Assembly (NCBI RefSeq): GCF_016767175.1
Contig: NZ_CP068564.1
Location: forward strand, 930,001-994,000
Source of the DNA: Keratinibaculum paraultunense
Lineage (GTDB): Bacteria > Bacillota > Clostridia > Tissierellales > Tepidimicrobiaceae
Direction of reading: 5' to 3'
DNA: 64,000 bases
The notes beneath the pieces are model-generated. The model was given only the letters and a program-made list of their open reading frames with translations. It did not search any database and was not told the origin of the DNA. Made by a program: the position numbers and the translations under genes. The first letter of the stretch is position 1, and each line of letters opens with the position of its first letter. Shown here one piece after another: positions 23,818-33,394 of the stretch.

Positions 23818-25407
23818 ATGTATATAAAAGACAATAGAGGTATAACTTTACCTGTGGTTTTATTGGCTTTAATGCTTTTAATTGTCTTTGGAATTACCAC
23901 ATTATTTATGACCTCCAGTCAAGCTAAATTTAATTATAGGGATGATAGTTCCAAAAAAGCTCTAGAATATGCAGAAGCAGGATATAATGATTATTTATGG
24001 CATTTAAATGATGATGTAAATTTTTATGGTACAGAAAGACATGAAAAAATGATGAATGTACCAATTAAATATCAAGAAGGCTATTATATGTTAGATGTTA
24101 CTAAACCTAGTGATAAAGATAGATTTGTTACTATAAAATCTACTGGTTGGACTGATGATAATCCTGATATAAAAAGAACTGTAGCAGCTAAAATAAGGAA
24201 AAAACAATTTGTCCATCATGTTTATGTAAGTAATAGTGATGGGGAAAACATTTGGTGGACTACTGGAGATGAGTGTCATGGTCCTTATCATACCAATGGA
24301 GATCTTTATATACAAAAACATCCAATCTTTTATGATACTGTTTCTTACAGTGGAAAGCTCAAGAAGGGAACTGAATATAATCCAGATTTTAAAGTAAAAG
24401 AACCTAAACAACCAGAATTTTTAGAAGGTGGATTAGAATTTCCTAAAAGTAATAGTAGGTTAAAAGAATGGGCTGAAAAAGATGATATGGTTTTTTATGG
24501 AAGAACATGTATATATTTAGATGGAGATAAAATAAAAATTAGAAATGGAAATGCTAAACTAGAAGAAATAGAGACAATACCTATTTCAAATATAAAAAAC
24601 AAAGTTATATATGTAGATAATAAGGAAAACTGGAAAGATAATAAATTTGATTTAGATGCTGGAAATATATTTATTTCTGGTAAATTAAAAGGAAAGTTAA
24701 CTATAGCTTCTGCTAATAATATATATATTACTGCAACAGATCCTACCTATTGGTATGATGAAGAGGATAAAAACCATAGAAATCCTCCTGAAACCTATCC
24801 AAAGGGTAGTTCTAAAGATGGTATTCCTTATGGTATCACATATTCAAATACCACTTTTTCACCAGAGAATCTATCTTGCTGGGATGAAAATAAAGGAATA
24901 TGGACAAGATATGCCAAAGGTGATGATATGCTAGGATTAATAGCACAAAATGATATAATGATACTTCATTATGGCTGGCCTAGATACATGGAGGGGGAAG
25001 AAGATTATTATAATAAGCCTTATTGGAATTATAAATGGAGAAAGAGAATTTTGGGGAACTGGTTAAAGGAAAGTTTTATTTATGATGTAGCTCCTGAAAA
25101 TATGACTATTCATGCTTCTCTATTTGCAGTAAATGGAGGTTTTGGTTATGAAGCTTATGATGTGCCGGATGAATATAATTGGTGGGGACCAATATATACA
25201 AAAAAAGGAAACATTACCCTTTGGGGTAATATTACTCAATGGGAAAGAAAAGCTGTAGGCATTATAAATACATCAGGCTACAACAAAAGATATGCTCATG
25301 ATCCTCGTATGTTTTATGATTATCCTCCTCATATATTAGAACCAATAAATGTGGGGTGGGAAATTCATGATTGGAAAGAAGTAGATGAGCATGTAAAAGA
25401 GAAATAA
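23818..25407 (+). CDS. PilX-like minor pilin with large extracellular domain
   Basis: 529 residues. N-terminus NRGITLPVVLLALMLLIVFG is the degenerate prepilin helix of PilX-type proteins (no Glu5), followed by the usual AEAGYNDYLWHL stretch. The large remaining part contains many aromatic residues (WWTTGDECHGPYHTNGDLYI, IFISGKLKGKLTIASANNIYI), a pattern of parallel beta-type surface domains. It could be a tip adhesin or a pilus-initiating subunit. AGGTG lies before the ATG; the gene belongs to the same run of pilin genes. Confidence 0.8.
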   Translation: MYIKDNRGITLPVVLLALMLLIVFGITTLFMTSSQAKFNYRDDSSKKALEYAEAGYNDYLWHLNDDVNFYGTERHEKMMNVPIKYQEGYYMLDVTKPSDKDRFVTIKSTGWTDDNPDIKRTVAAKIRKKQFVHHVYVSNSDGENIWWTTGDECHGPYHTNGDLYIQKHPIFYDTVSYSGKLKKGTEYNPDFKVKEPKQPEFLEGGLEFPKSNSRLKEWAEKDDMVFYGRTCIYLDGDKIKIRNGNAKLEEIETIPISNIKNKVIYVDNKENWKDNKFDLDAGNIFISGKLKGKLTIASANNIYITATDPTYWYDEEDKNHRNPPETYPKGSSKDGIPYGITYSNTTFSPENLSCWDENKGIWTRYAKGDDMLGLIAQNDIMILHYGWPRYMEGEEDYYNKPYWNYKWRKRILGNWLKESFIYDVAPENMTIHASLFAVNGGFGYEAYDVPDEYNWWGPIYTKKGNITLWGNITQWERKAVGIINTSGYNKRYAHDPRMFYDYPPHILEPINVGWEIHDWKEVDEHVKEK

Positions 25408-25423
25408 TAGGGGGCGATGATTA

Positions 25424-26491
25424 TTGAATTTAAAAACAATTTTTCCTAAAAAAAAGGTTTTATCTATTGATATAGGTTCTTATGAAATAAAAGTAGTTGA
25501 AGGAAAAGAAACTAAAAATGGTGTTAAAGTAGACAATCACTTTTCTATACTAACTCCTGAAGATGCTTATATGGATGGAGAAATATTGGACAAGGATTTA
25601 ATTTATTATGTATTGAATGAGAAAATTAAAAACAAAAAAATAAGAACTAAGGATGTTTATCTTACTATAAACAGTTCTTCAATAATAACCAGGGAAGTAA
25701 CTATTCCTAAAGTGGAGGAGGAAGAAATAGAAAATATATTAAAGTTTCAAATTGAAGAGTATATCCCGACGGAGTCAAAAGACTATGTGGTACAGTATAA
25801 AATTATTGATAATATGTACCAAGATAATGTTGAGAAATTAAATGTACTTCTTATAGCAGTTCCACAGGATATAATAGAATGTCATTTTCAATTAATTAAA
25901 GATTTGGATTTAAATCCATTAGTTTTGGATTATCAACCTAATTCTATTGCTAAAGTTATTAAAACCAATTCCTTTGTAAATAACACTTATCCTACAGAAA
26001 ACATAACTTTTGCTGCAATAGATCTAGGATATAATAATACAAAAGTTTCTATAATACAAAATGGAGTAATAATAGTAAGTAGGATTATAGAAATGGGAAT
26101 GAAACATATAGATCAAAATATTTTAAATTTTTTTAATTATACATTTGAGGAATTAGAAGAAAAAAAATTAGAAATAGTGGATATTAGTCGTATAGAAGAA
26201 AAATATGATGATTACAATAGATTAGTAAATATTGTTAGAAACTCTATTGAAAATTTAAACGATAGAATAGATATTGTATTTCGTTATTATTTATCTAGGG
26301 AAGTAGACAATAAAATTAATATCATATTATTATATGGTGGAGGAGCTAATATTGGTGGTTTACCTAGCTTGTTTTCAAACTATTTTGATATCCCCACTAT
26401 AAAAGTTGAATCTTTTGATAATATAGTTTTTTCAGGAAATATGAGTAAATATATAAATTCCATAGGATCTATAATTAGATTAGAGGTGTAG
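25424..26491 (+). CDS. pilM: Pilus assembly actin-like protein PilM
   Basis: 355 residues of the FtsA/PilM ATPase fold: LSIDIGSYEIKVVEG (phosphate 1), AAIDLGYNNTKVSII (phosphate 2) and LLYGGGANIGGL (adenosine motif). It forms the cytoplasmic ring that binds PilN. TTG start with GGGGG 8 bases upstream. PilN follows after 2 bases. Confidence 0.93.
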   Translation: MNLKTIFPKKKVLSIDIGSYEIKVVEGKETKNGVKVDNHFSILTPEDAYMDGEILDKDLIYYVLNEKIKNKKIRTKDVYLTINSSSIITREVTIPKVEEEEIENILKFQIEEYIPTESKDYVVQYKIIDNMYQDNVEKLNVLLIAVPQDIIECHFQLIKDLDLNPLVLDYQPNSIAKVIKTNSFVNNTYPTENITFAAIDLGYNNTKVSIIQNGVIIVSRIIEMGMKHIDQNILNFFNYTFEELEEKKLEIVDISRIEEKYDDYNRLVNIVRNSIENLNDRIDIVFRYYLSREVDNKINIILLYGGGANIGGLPSLFSNYFDIPTIKVESFDNIVFSGNMSKYINSIGSIIRLEV

Positions 26492-26493
26492 CC

Positions 26494-27111
26494 ATGAAAG
26501 ATTTGAATTTTTTCGAACCTTATTTAGAAAAAAAGAAGTTGAGTATAAACAGAAAGTATATATATATAATACTTGGTGCATTATTTGCATCTTTTGTACT
26601 TTCTTATACTATATTTAGCCAAATAAAAATTAGGCAAATCAACAAGGATATAGAAAAATTGGAAGCAACTATTAATGATGAAAAGATAAATAAAAAGGTG
26701 GAAGATATAAAAAATAAAAAGGAGGAAATAGAGAAATTCAAACAGTCATTAGAAAAGTTAAAATCTATAGATAATATTATTGAGGAAGAAGATGTTATAA
26801 CTACATATTTAATTAAGGACATAACTTCTAAAATGCCTAAAGATGTGTTTTTTACTTCAATTGGTATATATCCTGATAGTATTCAAATGATTGGTGTTGC
26901 AAAGGACAAGTATTCTATAGCAGAACTAGGTAAAAATTTAGATACGGTAGAAGAATTTAAAGAGATATTTATAGAAAATATCTCCTTTGAAGAAGGAAAT
27001 TATATTTTTAACTTAAATATAAATCTAAAGGAGGATGTGAATACAGATGAAGAACCCATTGACGAAGAATCTGGAGATTCTGAAGATGAACAGAACTCTA
27101 ACGAAGAATGA
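26494..27111 (+). CDS. pilN: Pilus alignment protein PilN
   Basis: 205 residues. It begins MKDLNFFEPYLEKKKL, the PilM-binding N-terminus, then one membrane helix (about 24-42), a coiled coil and a small ferredoxin-like domain, ending in an acidic tail. It couples PilM to PilO in the membrane. It overlaps the next gene. Confidence 0.9.
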   Translation: MKDLNFFEPYLEKKKLSINRKYIYIILGALFASFVLSYTIFSQIKIRQINKDIEKLEATINDEKINKKVEDIKNKKEEIEKFKQSLEKLKSIDNIIEEEDVITTYLIKDITSKMPKDVFFTSIGIYPDSIQMIGVAKDKYSIAELGKNLDTVEEFKEIFIENISFEEGNYIFNLNINLKEDVNTDEEPIDEESGDSEDEQNSNEE

Positions 27112-28510
27112 GCAAATATTATTAACTATTTTAATTATAGTGATTATTTTTATAGTAACCTTTAGATTTGTTCTTACACCCCAAGCCAGTAAATTGGAAG
27201 AATTGAAAGAACAGAGATTAGCTTATGAAGAAGAGATAGCTCAAATAAATACTTTACTTAAAAGTGAAAGAAACATAGATAAGGAATGGATGGAATTACA
27301 TAATGAAGAAGCTATAATACATAATAAATATTTTCCTGCTATAGATCAGCCAGAAATAATAAATTTATTAAATGATATATTAAATGATACAGAAATTGAT
27401 ATATTAGACATACATTTTGATAGACCTAGTGAAGAACAAATTGGAGAATCAATTGTAAAAACTATAAATGTAAATATTCCTTATAAATGTAAATTTGAGA
27501 ATCTTATATCTGTCATAGATGGAATTAATTCTAGTCCTAAAAAAATGTTAATATCTAATTTAATTATGGATAAAGATACAGATGGCAAATTGGTTGGTAA
27601 TATTTTATTAAAGGTGTATGCTTTAGAAGGGATTATAGAAGATATTAAAGAAACAAGTAGTATGATTGGAGTAGAGGGAGGAAAACTAAATCCTTTTGAA
27701 ATATATGATGGATATGTTCAAAAAAATTTAAATGAAAATATAACTAAAGAAAGTGTTGATATTGATAATAACAGTTCTATTGAGGATATGGATAAAAATA
27801 GTAAAATCACTTCAAATTCTCCTAATTTTTCTATACCAGGAAAAACTTTTTCGAATGAAGAGCCTGTTAAGGAAATACTGGAGGACTTTGAAGAAAAAGA
27901 TGTATATTTTATTCCATCTCATAAATATATAAAGGGACATGTTTCTAAATCTAATAATTCTAAATCTAACAAACATTCTTTACGTTTAGAGTATAATATA
28001 TTAGCATTAGAAGATGAAAATAGAGCTTATATAGATCTTACAGATAAAAGTATAATATTAAAATATCCACCAACATCAATTGGCATATGGGTTTATTCCT
28101 ATTCCTATTCACCGTCTACTTTAGGCTATATATTAAAGGAGCAATATGGAGAAAAACTAATAGAAACAGAGCTATCTAAAGGTATAGATTGGGTTGGATG
28201 GAAGTATATAGAAGCTAGTCCGCCTCAGGATATATCTCTATATCCACTACAATTAGAAAAAATATATATAGAAACAAATAAAGATGATTATGGAGTATTA
28301 TTAATAGATGAATTAGGGGCAAAATATCCTAATTCTATGAATGATATGAAAAAGTTTACTTTTTATATAGTGGAGCCAGGAGATACTTTAAGAAAGATAA
28401 GTACGAAAAATTATGGTAATCCTAATAAGGTGGATTTAATAATGAAGCATAATGAAATTAAATCTGATAATGATCTATGGATTGGTAAAATATTAGTAAT
28501 ACCTAAATAG
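27047..28510 (+). CDS. pilO: PilO fused to a carbohydrate-binding-like domain and LysM
   Basis: 487 residues, more than twice the usual PilO length. Residues 1-210 are PilO: membrane helix (about 22-44), coiled coil and ferredoxin-like fold. Residues about 275-425 read like a beta-sandwich carbohydrate-binding module (HSLRLEYNI ... TSIGIWVYSYSYS ... GIDWVGWKYIEASPP ... LLIDELG). The last 50 residues are a LysM domain (YIVEPGDTLRKISTKNYGNP ... IGKILVIPK), which binds peptidoglycan. Start is unsure: ATG 27047 has AGGAGG at 12 bases, ATG 27086 has GGAG at 9; both overlap pilN. The fusion would tie the alignment complex to the thick wall. Confidence 0.85.
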   Translation: MKNPLTKNLEILKMNRTLTKNEQILLTILIIVIIFIVTFRFVLTPQASKLEELKEQRLAYEEEIAQINTLLKSERNIDKEWMELHNEEAIIHNKYFPAIDQPEIINLLNDILNDTEIDILDIHFDRPSEEQIGESIVKTINVNIPYKCKFENLISVIDGINSSPKKMLISNLIMDKDTDGKLVGNILLKVYALEGIIEDIKETSSMIGVEGGKLNPFEIYDGYVQKNLNENITKESVDIDNNSSIEDMDKNSKITSNSPNFSIPGKTFSNEEPVKEILEDFEEKDVYFIPSHKYIKGHVSKSNNSKSNKHSLRLEYNILALEDENRAYIDLTDKSIILKYPPTSIGIWVYSYSYSPSTLGYILKEQYGEKLIETELSKGIDWVGWKYIEASPPQDISLYPLQLEKIYIETNKDDYGVLLIDELGAKYPNSMNDMKKFTFYIVEPGDTLRKISTKNYGNPNKVDLIMKHNEIKSDNDLWIGKILVIPK

Positions 28511-28523
28511 GAAGGTGGTATAT

Positions 28524-30548
28524 ATGAGAGTATTTAAAAGAATAGCTATTTTAATTTTATTTGTATTAATTATTAGTAATATTTCTATTGTTTATGGAGC
28601 AAATTCAGCAAGTGATGATTTAGATGATATAAAGCAAAAAGCATTTTTATTAGGTGTTATAGATGGTAAAACAGAAGGTTCTAAAGGGAATAAGGACACA
28701 CCTTATTATAGATTTTTACCTAGAGATGAAGAAATAATATATAGATTTGAAGAAGAGTATGGCTTGAAATACGATGAACAATATGAAGAGCATATAATAG
28801 AAAGTTATATTCAAGGATTTGAAATTGGATATAACCTTGAAACTGGTCGTAAAGATGATAAAGGAAGAGGGGATAAACAAAAGGAAGAAAAAATAGAATA
28901 TGTCGATGATTTAGCTAAAACTTTAGGAGAAATTTATGGATATAGGGATTTTTATGATGGGAAAAAATCCAATTGGAGTAGGGCAATTCCATCTAGTAAA
29001 ACTATAATAGATATGTATAATTTAAATAATGAAACTGGAGAATTTAGGAATAGTTTTTTAAAAAATTTTAGAGAAAAATTTAAAGAAGGATATGAAGAAG
29101 GATATAAAAAAGCTAATTTTGAGCCTATAAAAATTTCTTATGAAGAAGGTATAAAGGATGGTGAATATTTTGGTAATATATTTGGGAAAATTTATGGTGT
29201 TAAAGATTATTTTGATGGTAAATCATTAAATTATAAACGTAATTTACCTTCAGATACAGTTATTATAAGGGAATATTCATTGAATAGAGATTCTTCAGAG
29301 TATAGAGAGGGATTTTTAATTGGTTTCAAAAGAGAATATGAGAAAAGTTATAATGACAATTATAGAACTGTGAATTCAGAAAAACATAAAAAAAGCTATG
29401 AAGAAGGGTACGAGCATGGTAAAACTGTAGGTACAAAAGTTGGGGAAACTAATGCTATAATGGATTATTATTTAAAGTTAGATAATAATTGGGAAAGACA
29501 TGATACTAATTCATATACGATTATAAAAGAAAATAATCTTATGTTAGAATCAGATAGATACAGAGATGGCTTCATTAGCGGATATAAAGAAGGTTTAATG
29601 GAGGGATATACAACTACTTTTCAAAATTTAAATATAGATGTTATATCTGAAAAAATCATAGTAGATACTATTCCTACTTCTGGTGGCGAAATATCTAATT
29701 TAAATAATACTATATATTTAAATGTAGAAAAAGGTACTTATTATAATCCAGTTGTCATTTCTATAGATATATTGCCAGATAGTTTATTTTCAATAGATAA
29801 GCAATATATCAAAGCATCTGAATTTTATAAAGTAGATATAAAAAATAAATCTTTTGAAGCAGATAACAATAAAGACATTGAGTTAAAATTTGAATATTAT
29901 GGAGATGAAAAAGGGGGTATATATAAATTAGTAGATAATAACTGGTTTTATTTGCCATCATCTATAGAAGAAGGCTTTATTGTTACTAAATTGAAACCTA
30001 AATCTTTTTCAAAAGGGGAAAATACCTTTGTTGTTTTAATTGATAAGAATGCTACTATTTTTTATGACATAAGGGGGCATTGGGCAAAGGATGAGATAAA
30101 TGCTTTTGCAAGAAGAGGTATTATTTCTGGATATGGAGATGGTACCTTTAAACCAAATAAGGATTTGTCTAGAGGAGAGTTTCTTTCTATATTAAGCAAA
30201 GTGTATAAGTGGGATATTAAATCTATATCAGATGATACTGCTAAAAAGTTTAAGGATTATAATACTTTTAAATCCTATAAAGATGTAATCAATTATGCTG
30301 TAAATAAGAATTACATCCAAGGATATTCTGATAATACCTTTAAACCTAACAATCCTATTACTTATAAAGAAGTAGAAACAGTAATGCAAAGAATTACTAA
30401 TAATAAAAACTTTCGTTGGTATAACACCTCCGCTAAAATATTATATGATAAGGGATATAGGTGTAAATCTTACGACAGCATGAATAATCGTATAACTAGA
30501 GCAGAAGTAGTATATATGCTATATTTGATAAATGAATGGAAATATTAA
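28524..30548 (+). CDS. SLH-domain surface protein with EGYxxGY repeats
   Basis: 674 residues. A signal peptide (about 1-25, ends VYGA) is followed by three imperfect repeats of about 100 residues, each with an EEGYEEGYKK-type helix, a YG..DYxDGK segment and an EYREGFLxGF segment. After a beta-rich linker (about 370-505) come two clear SLH domains (HWAKDEINAFARRGIISGYGDG at about 518 and DVINYAVNKNYIQGYSDNTF at about 590) and a third weak one. SLH domains bind pyruvylated wall polymers. The gene lies between pilO and more pilins, so it may anchor or guide the pilus at the S-layer. ATG 28524 follows AAGGTGG by 5 bases. Confidence 0.83.
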   Translation: MRVFKRIAILILFVLIISNISIVYGANSASDDLDDIKQKAFLLGVIDGKTEGSKGNKDTPYYRFLPRDEEIIYRFEEEYGLKYDEQYEEHIIESYIQGFEIGYNLETGRKDDKGRGDKQKEEKIEYVDDLAKTLGEIYGYRDFYDGKKSNWSRAIPSSKTIIDMYNLNNETGEFRNSFLKNFREKFKEGYEEGYKKANFEPIKISYEEGIKDGEYFGNIFGKIYGVKDYFDGKSLNYKRNLPSDTVIIREYSLNRDSSEYREGFLIGFKREYEKSYNDNYRTVNSEKHKKSYEEGYEHGKTVGTKVGETNAIMDYYLKLDNNWERHDTNSYTIIKENNLMLESDRYRDGFISGYKEGLMEGYTTTFQNLNIDVISEKIIVDTIPTSGGEISNLNNTIYLNVEKGTYYNPVVISIDILPDSLFSIDKQYIKASEFYKVDIKNKSFEADNNKDIELKFEYYGDEKGGIYKLVDNNWFYLPSSIEEGFIVTKLKPKSFSKGENTFVVLIDKNATIFYDIRGHWAKDEINAFARRGIISGYGDGTFKPNKDLSRGEFLSILSKVYKWDIKSISDDTAKKFKDYNTFKSYKDVINYAVNKNYIQGYSDNTFKPNNPITYKEVETVMQRITNNKNFRWYNTSAKILYDKGYRCKSYDSMNNRITRAEVVYMLYLINEWKY

Positions 30549-30574
30549 TAAAATTTTAATAAAGGTAAAAAGAT

Positions 30575-31015
30575 ATGAATATAAAGGGATTTACACTAGT
30601 AGAATTAATTTTAGTAATTAGTATATTAGGAGTAATTTTACTTATACCAATGTTAAAAGGAAATATTGCTTTAAACTATAAAGAAAAATTTGAATTAAAA
30701 ACTTTTAAAAAAGATATAGAATATGCAAGAAATAAAGCTATAACAGATGTATGTTGTTATAGTGTTATATTAAACTTTAATAAGAATTGTTATATTATAA
30801 AAAAACATGATAAAATAGAAGTTACTTTAAAAAAATATGAATTTGAAAGTGGAATAAGATTAATTGGTAGTAAAAATTTAGGTACTCAAATAAGTTTTGG
30901 ATATCTAGGTACACCAATTAAAGCAGGTACTATATATCTTGAAGATAAAAATGGCAATAAGATTGAAATAGCTATTACACCAGCTACTGGAAAAGTAAAT
31001 ATATATTTTAAATAA
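30575..31015 (+). CDS. Minor pilin, GspH/FimT-like
   Basis: 146 residues with a very short leader, MNIKG before FTLVELILVISILGVILL, and a compact beta-rich head in which EYARNKAITDVCCYSVILNF is the usual position of the GspH/FimT fold. It would be one of the pilus-priming subunits. It opens the second run of pilin genes. Confidence 0.82.
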   Translation: MNIKGFTLVELILVISILGVILLIPMLKGNIALNYKEKFELKTFKKDIEYARNKAITDVCCYSVILNFNKNCYIIKKHDKIEVTLKKYEFESGIRLIGSKNLGTQISFGYLGTPIKAGTIYLEDKNGNKIEIAITPATGKVNIYFK

Positions 31016-31036
31016 ATTTTGTGAGGTTAAAAATAT

Positions 31037-31495
31037 ATGAATAATAAAGGCTTCACATTTATTGAAATATTAGTTGGATTATTTTTACTAGGATTGTTGA
31101 CAGTTACTTATTATCCTATTATAAATACATCTATTTATAATTTACAACTTTCAAAGAATAAAATGGAAATGATAAATATTGCAGAATCTACTATTGAGCA
31201 ATTAAAGTCTTTTAATTATAATAAAACTAAAGAAGATGAGTATTTGTTTGATATGCAGACTATATCTTTAATAAACGAATTAGTAAATAAAAAATCTCAT
31301 ACTATTAGCTTGCCACTAAATAAAAATGATAATCACTGGGGCTATACATGTATTATACAGAAAGAAGAGAAATTAAAAAATTTTTGGAAAATAAGAGTAA
31401 CCGTATCATCTATTCAAAAGGAGCAGAAACTCGAAAATGTTACTATTGAAGCTTTTATGGCACTTCCATCAAAAAAAGAAAACAAATTCAATTAA
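31037..31495 (+). CDS. Minor pilin, PilV-like
   Basis: 152 residues, leader MNNKG before FTFIEILVGLFLLGLLTVTYYP with Glu5 retained. The NIAESTIEQLKSFNYN segment after the helix matches PilV/GspI-type pilins. Its 3' end overlaps the next gene by about 59 bases in another frame. Confidence 0.82.
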   Translation: MNNKGFTFIEILVGLFLLGLLTVTYYPIINTSIYNLQLSKNKMEMINIAESTIEQLKSFNYNKTKEDEYLFDMQTISLINELVNKKSHTISLPLNKNDNHWGYTCIIQKEEKLKNFWKIRVTVSSIQKEQKLENVTIEAFMALPSKKENKFN

Positions 31496-32036
31496 TGTAA
31501 AAGGTTTTACATTAATTGAAGTACTTTTAACCATAGCTATTATTTCTATTCTTACTACAATATGTTATTCTATACTCAAGTATACAACTATGGTTTGTAG
31601 AAAAGAAGATATGGAAGACGATGTACTTTTAAATGGTAAATATGCTATTGAACATATAAAAAAAGAAATACAAACTGCAGATAAAATAATTAATATAGAT
31701 AATTTTAAAGGATTGAGTGATAAGTATGATAAAAACATAGGCTTTGTGATATTTCACTATTTTCCAGAGAAAGAATTAAAATACAATTATTCAACTTATT
31801 ATTTAAAAAATAATAGTATTTATAGGATAGCCATTAATACAAATTCAAAATCTTATCCTATAGGAAATGCTTTTGGAGGACATAATAAAGTTGCAGATTA
31901 TGTTGTTTCAATAGATGGGACAAGCATTAATTTTAATTCTAATATTATAGAACTATTTTTTATTCTTCAAAATATTTATGGAGGAAATACAGTATTTAAT
32001 GTAAAAATTACCGCTAGATGTCCTGTTGTACATTAA
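31437..32036 (+). CDS. Minor pilin, PilW/GspJ-like
   Basis: 199 residues. Leader of about 22 residues ends VKG before FTLIEVLLTIAIISILTTI, followed by EDDVLLNGKYAIEHIKKEIQ, the PilW/GspJ pattern. The start is uncertain (ATG 31437, weak site at 13 bases; or TTG 31446), and the whole leader lies within the end of the previous gene, implying translational coupling. Confidence 0.8.
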   Translation: MLLLKLLWHFHQKKKTNSINVKGFTLIEVLLTIAIISILTTICYSILKYTTMVCRKEDMEDDVLLNGKYAIEHIKKEIQTADKIINIDNFKGLSDKYDKNIGFVIFHYFPEKELKYNYSTYYLKNNSIYRIAINTNSKSYPIGNAFGGHNKVADYVVSIDGTSINFNSNIIELFFILQNIYGGNTVFNVKITARCPVVH

Positions 32037-32057
32037 ATAAGATAAGAGGTGTTTTAA

Positions 32058-33085
32058 TTGCAAGAGGATAAAGGATCTATTATTGTTTTTTTTTACTATT
32101 AACAACTATTGTTTTCATTTTCAGTATGTTTTTAATTTATATCTCAAGAATGGAATATATGATTATGAATTCTAGTCAAAATAATGTTCAAGCTTTTTAT
32201 GTAGCAGAAGGTAAAATTTTGATGGCAATTAATAATCCTAAATATTTTGATAATTTGATTTTACCAGAGATAAAGGAGTATTTAAAAAATGATAAAATTA
32301 TAGATAATAATAAAGAATATATTGTATTAGATGATGAAGATTTAATGGAAGGAGATAGTGATAATAAAATAAATTTATTTTTTTATGAGGAAGAAAATAG
32401 GGAAAAGTTAAAATTACAGACTCAGACATCTTATAATAAGATAAAAAGGAAAGCTGATGCAAATTTAACTGTAATTAATCAATTGTTTGAGATGGGATTA
32501 CCAATTTTATCTCCTAATTTATTAGAAGGTAATGCGAAATTGTATGAAGAATATATGGACTTTTTACAACAAAAAATATATATTCCTACTTTAGAGGAAG
32601 ATATAATGCCAATTGAGATAGATAATTATGAAATTATAAAAATATTTAATGATATGGATAGAAGAACTTATGTTGAATTATATAGAAATAATATAAGTTC
32701 ATCTATAAATAAACGTCTTATAGATATTAAAGATAGAGTTTTTATATTAGTTAGAAATAATAAAATAAAAGGTACTAAAATGGTCATTGAATCTAATAAT
32801 ATTAATGATATATTAGAGTTAAAAGGGATTATCTATGTTGAAGGAGATATTTATATATGTTCTGATGTGATTTTTGATGGAATATTAATTGTAAATAATG
32901 GCAGTATTTATATAGAATCTGATAGTAATTTTATGCTTAGTGGCATACTTTTAGGAGATGATGCTGATAAAATGCTATATGATAAAAGAGTAAAATTAGA
33001 TTATAATTTACATGAAATAAAAAGGAATGGAGTATATTTACCTGGATTTATTGAACCTAATATAGAGTATATAAAGATATATTAA
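32058..33085 (+). pseudogene. PilX-like pilin gene broken at a T9 tract
   Basis: TTG 32058, with AAGAGGTG 6 bases upstream, opens LQEDKGSIIVFF, then nine T at 32086-32094 put the frame out and a stop follows at once. With one more T it would read on as VFFLLLTTIVFIFSMFLIY and join the long frame (from 32126) that continues 319 residues to 33085: a PilX-type N-terminal helix, NNVQAFYVAEGKILMAI, and a beta-rich C-terminal part (GIIYVEGDIYICSDVIFDGILIVNNG). The downstream frame is intact, so the break is recent, phase variable, or a sequencing slip. Confidence 0.8.
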
Positions 33086-33113
33086 ATGTTTTATTTACGA
33101 GGAGAGTGAAATT

Positions 33114-33389
33114 ATGAATTTAAAAAACTTAAAAGAAAAGCAAGTTATGGATGTTATAGACAAAATCTTGAAAAATAGAGATGATGTTTGTAAATGCAAT
33201 AAATGTAAATTGGATATTGCAGCTATTGCCTTAAATAATTTAAAACCTAAGTATGTAGTTACAGAAAAAGGAAGTCTCTATGCTAAATCAAACATATTAG
33301 ATTATCAATATGATGTGGATTTAATAAAAGAGGTTACTAAAGCTATTGAGATCGTAAAAGAAAAACCTCGTCATGATGAAACAAGGTGA
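33114..33389 (+). CDS. comFB: ComFB-family protein
   Basis: 91 residues of the late-competence ComFB family. It shows VMDVIDKIL, then a cysteine cluster CKCNKCKLDIAAIALNNLKPKYVV, the signature of the family, with zinc-type cysteines. ComFB-type proteins have been described as cyclic di-nucleotide receptors, and several act on type IV pili or competence. It closes the pilus locus with GGAG before the ATG and overlaps the aroK ribosome-binding site. A c-di-GMP role here is inferred from that and from the riboswitch upstream. Confidence 0.85.
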   Translation: MNLKNLKEKQVMDVIDKILKNRDDVCKCNKCKLDIAAIALNNLKPKYVVTEKGSLYAKSNILDYQYDVDLIKEVTKAIEIVKEKPRHDETR

Positions 33390-33394
33390 TAAAT

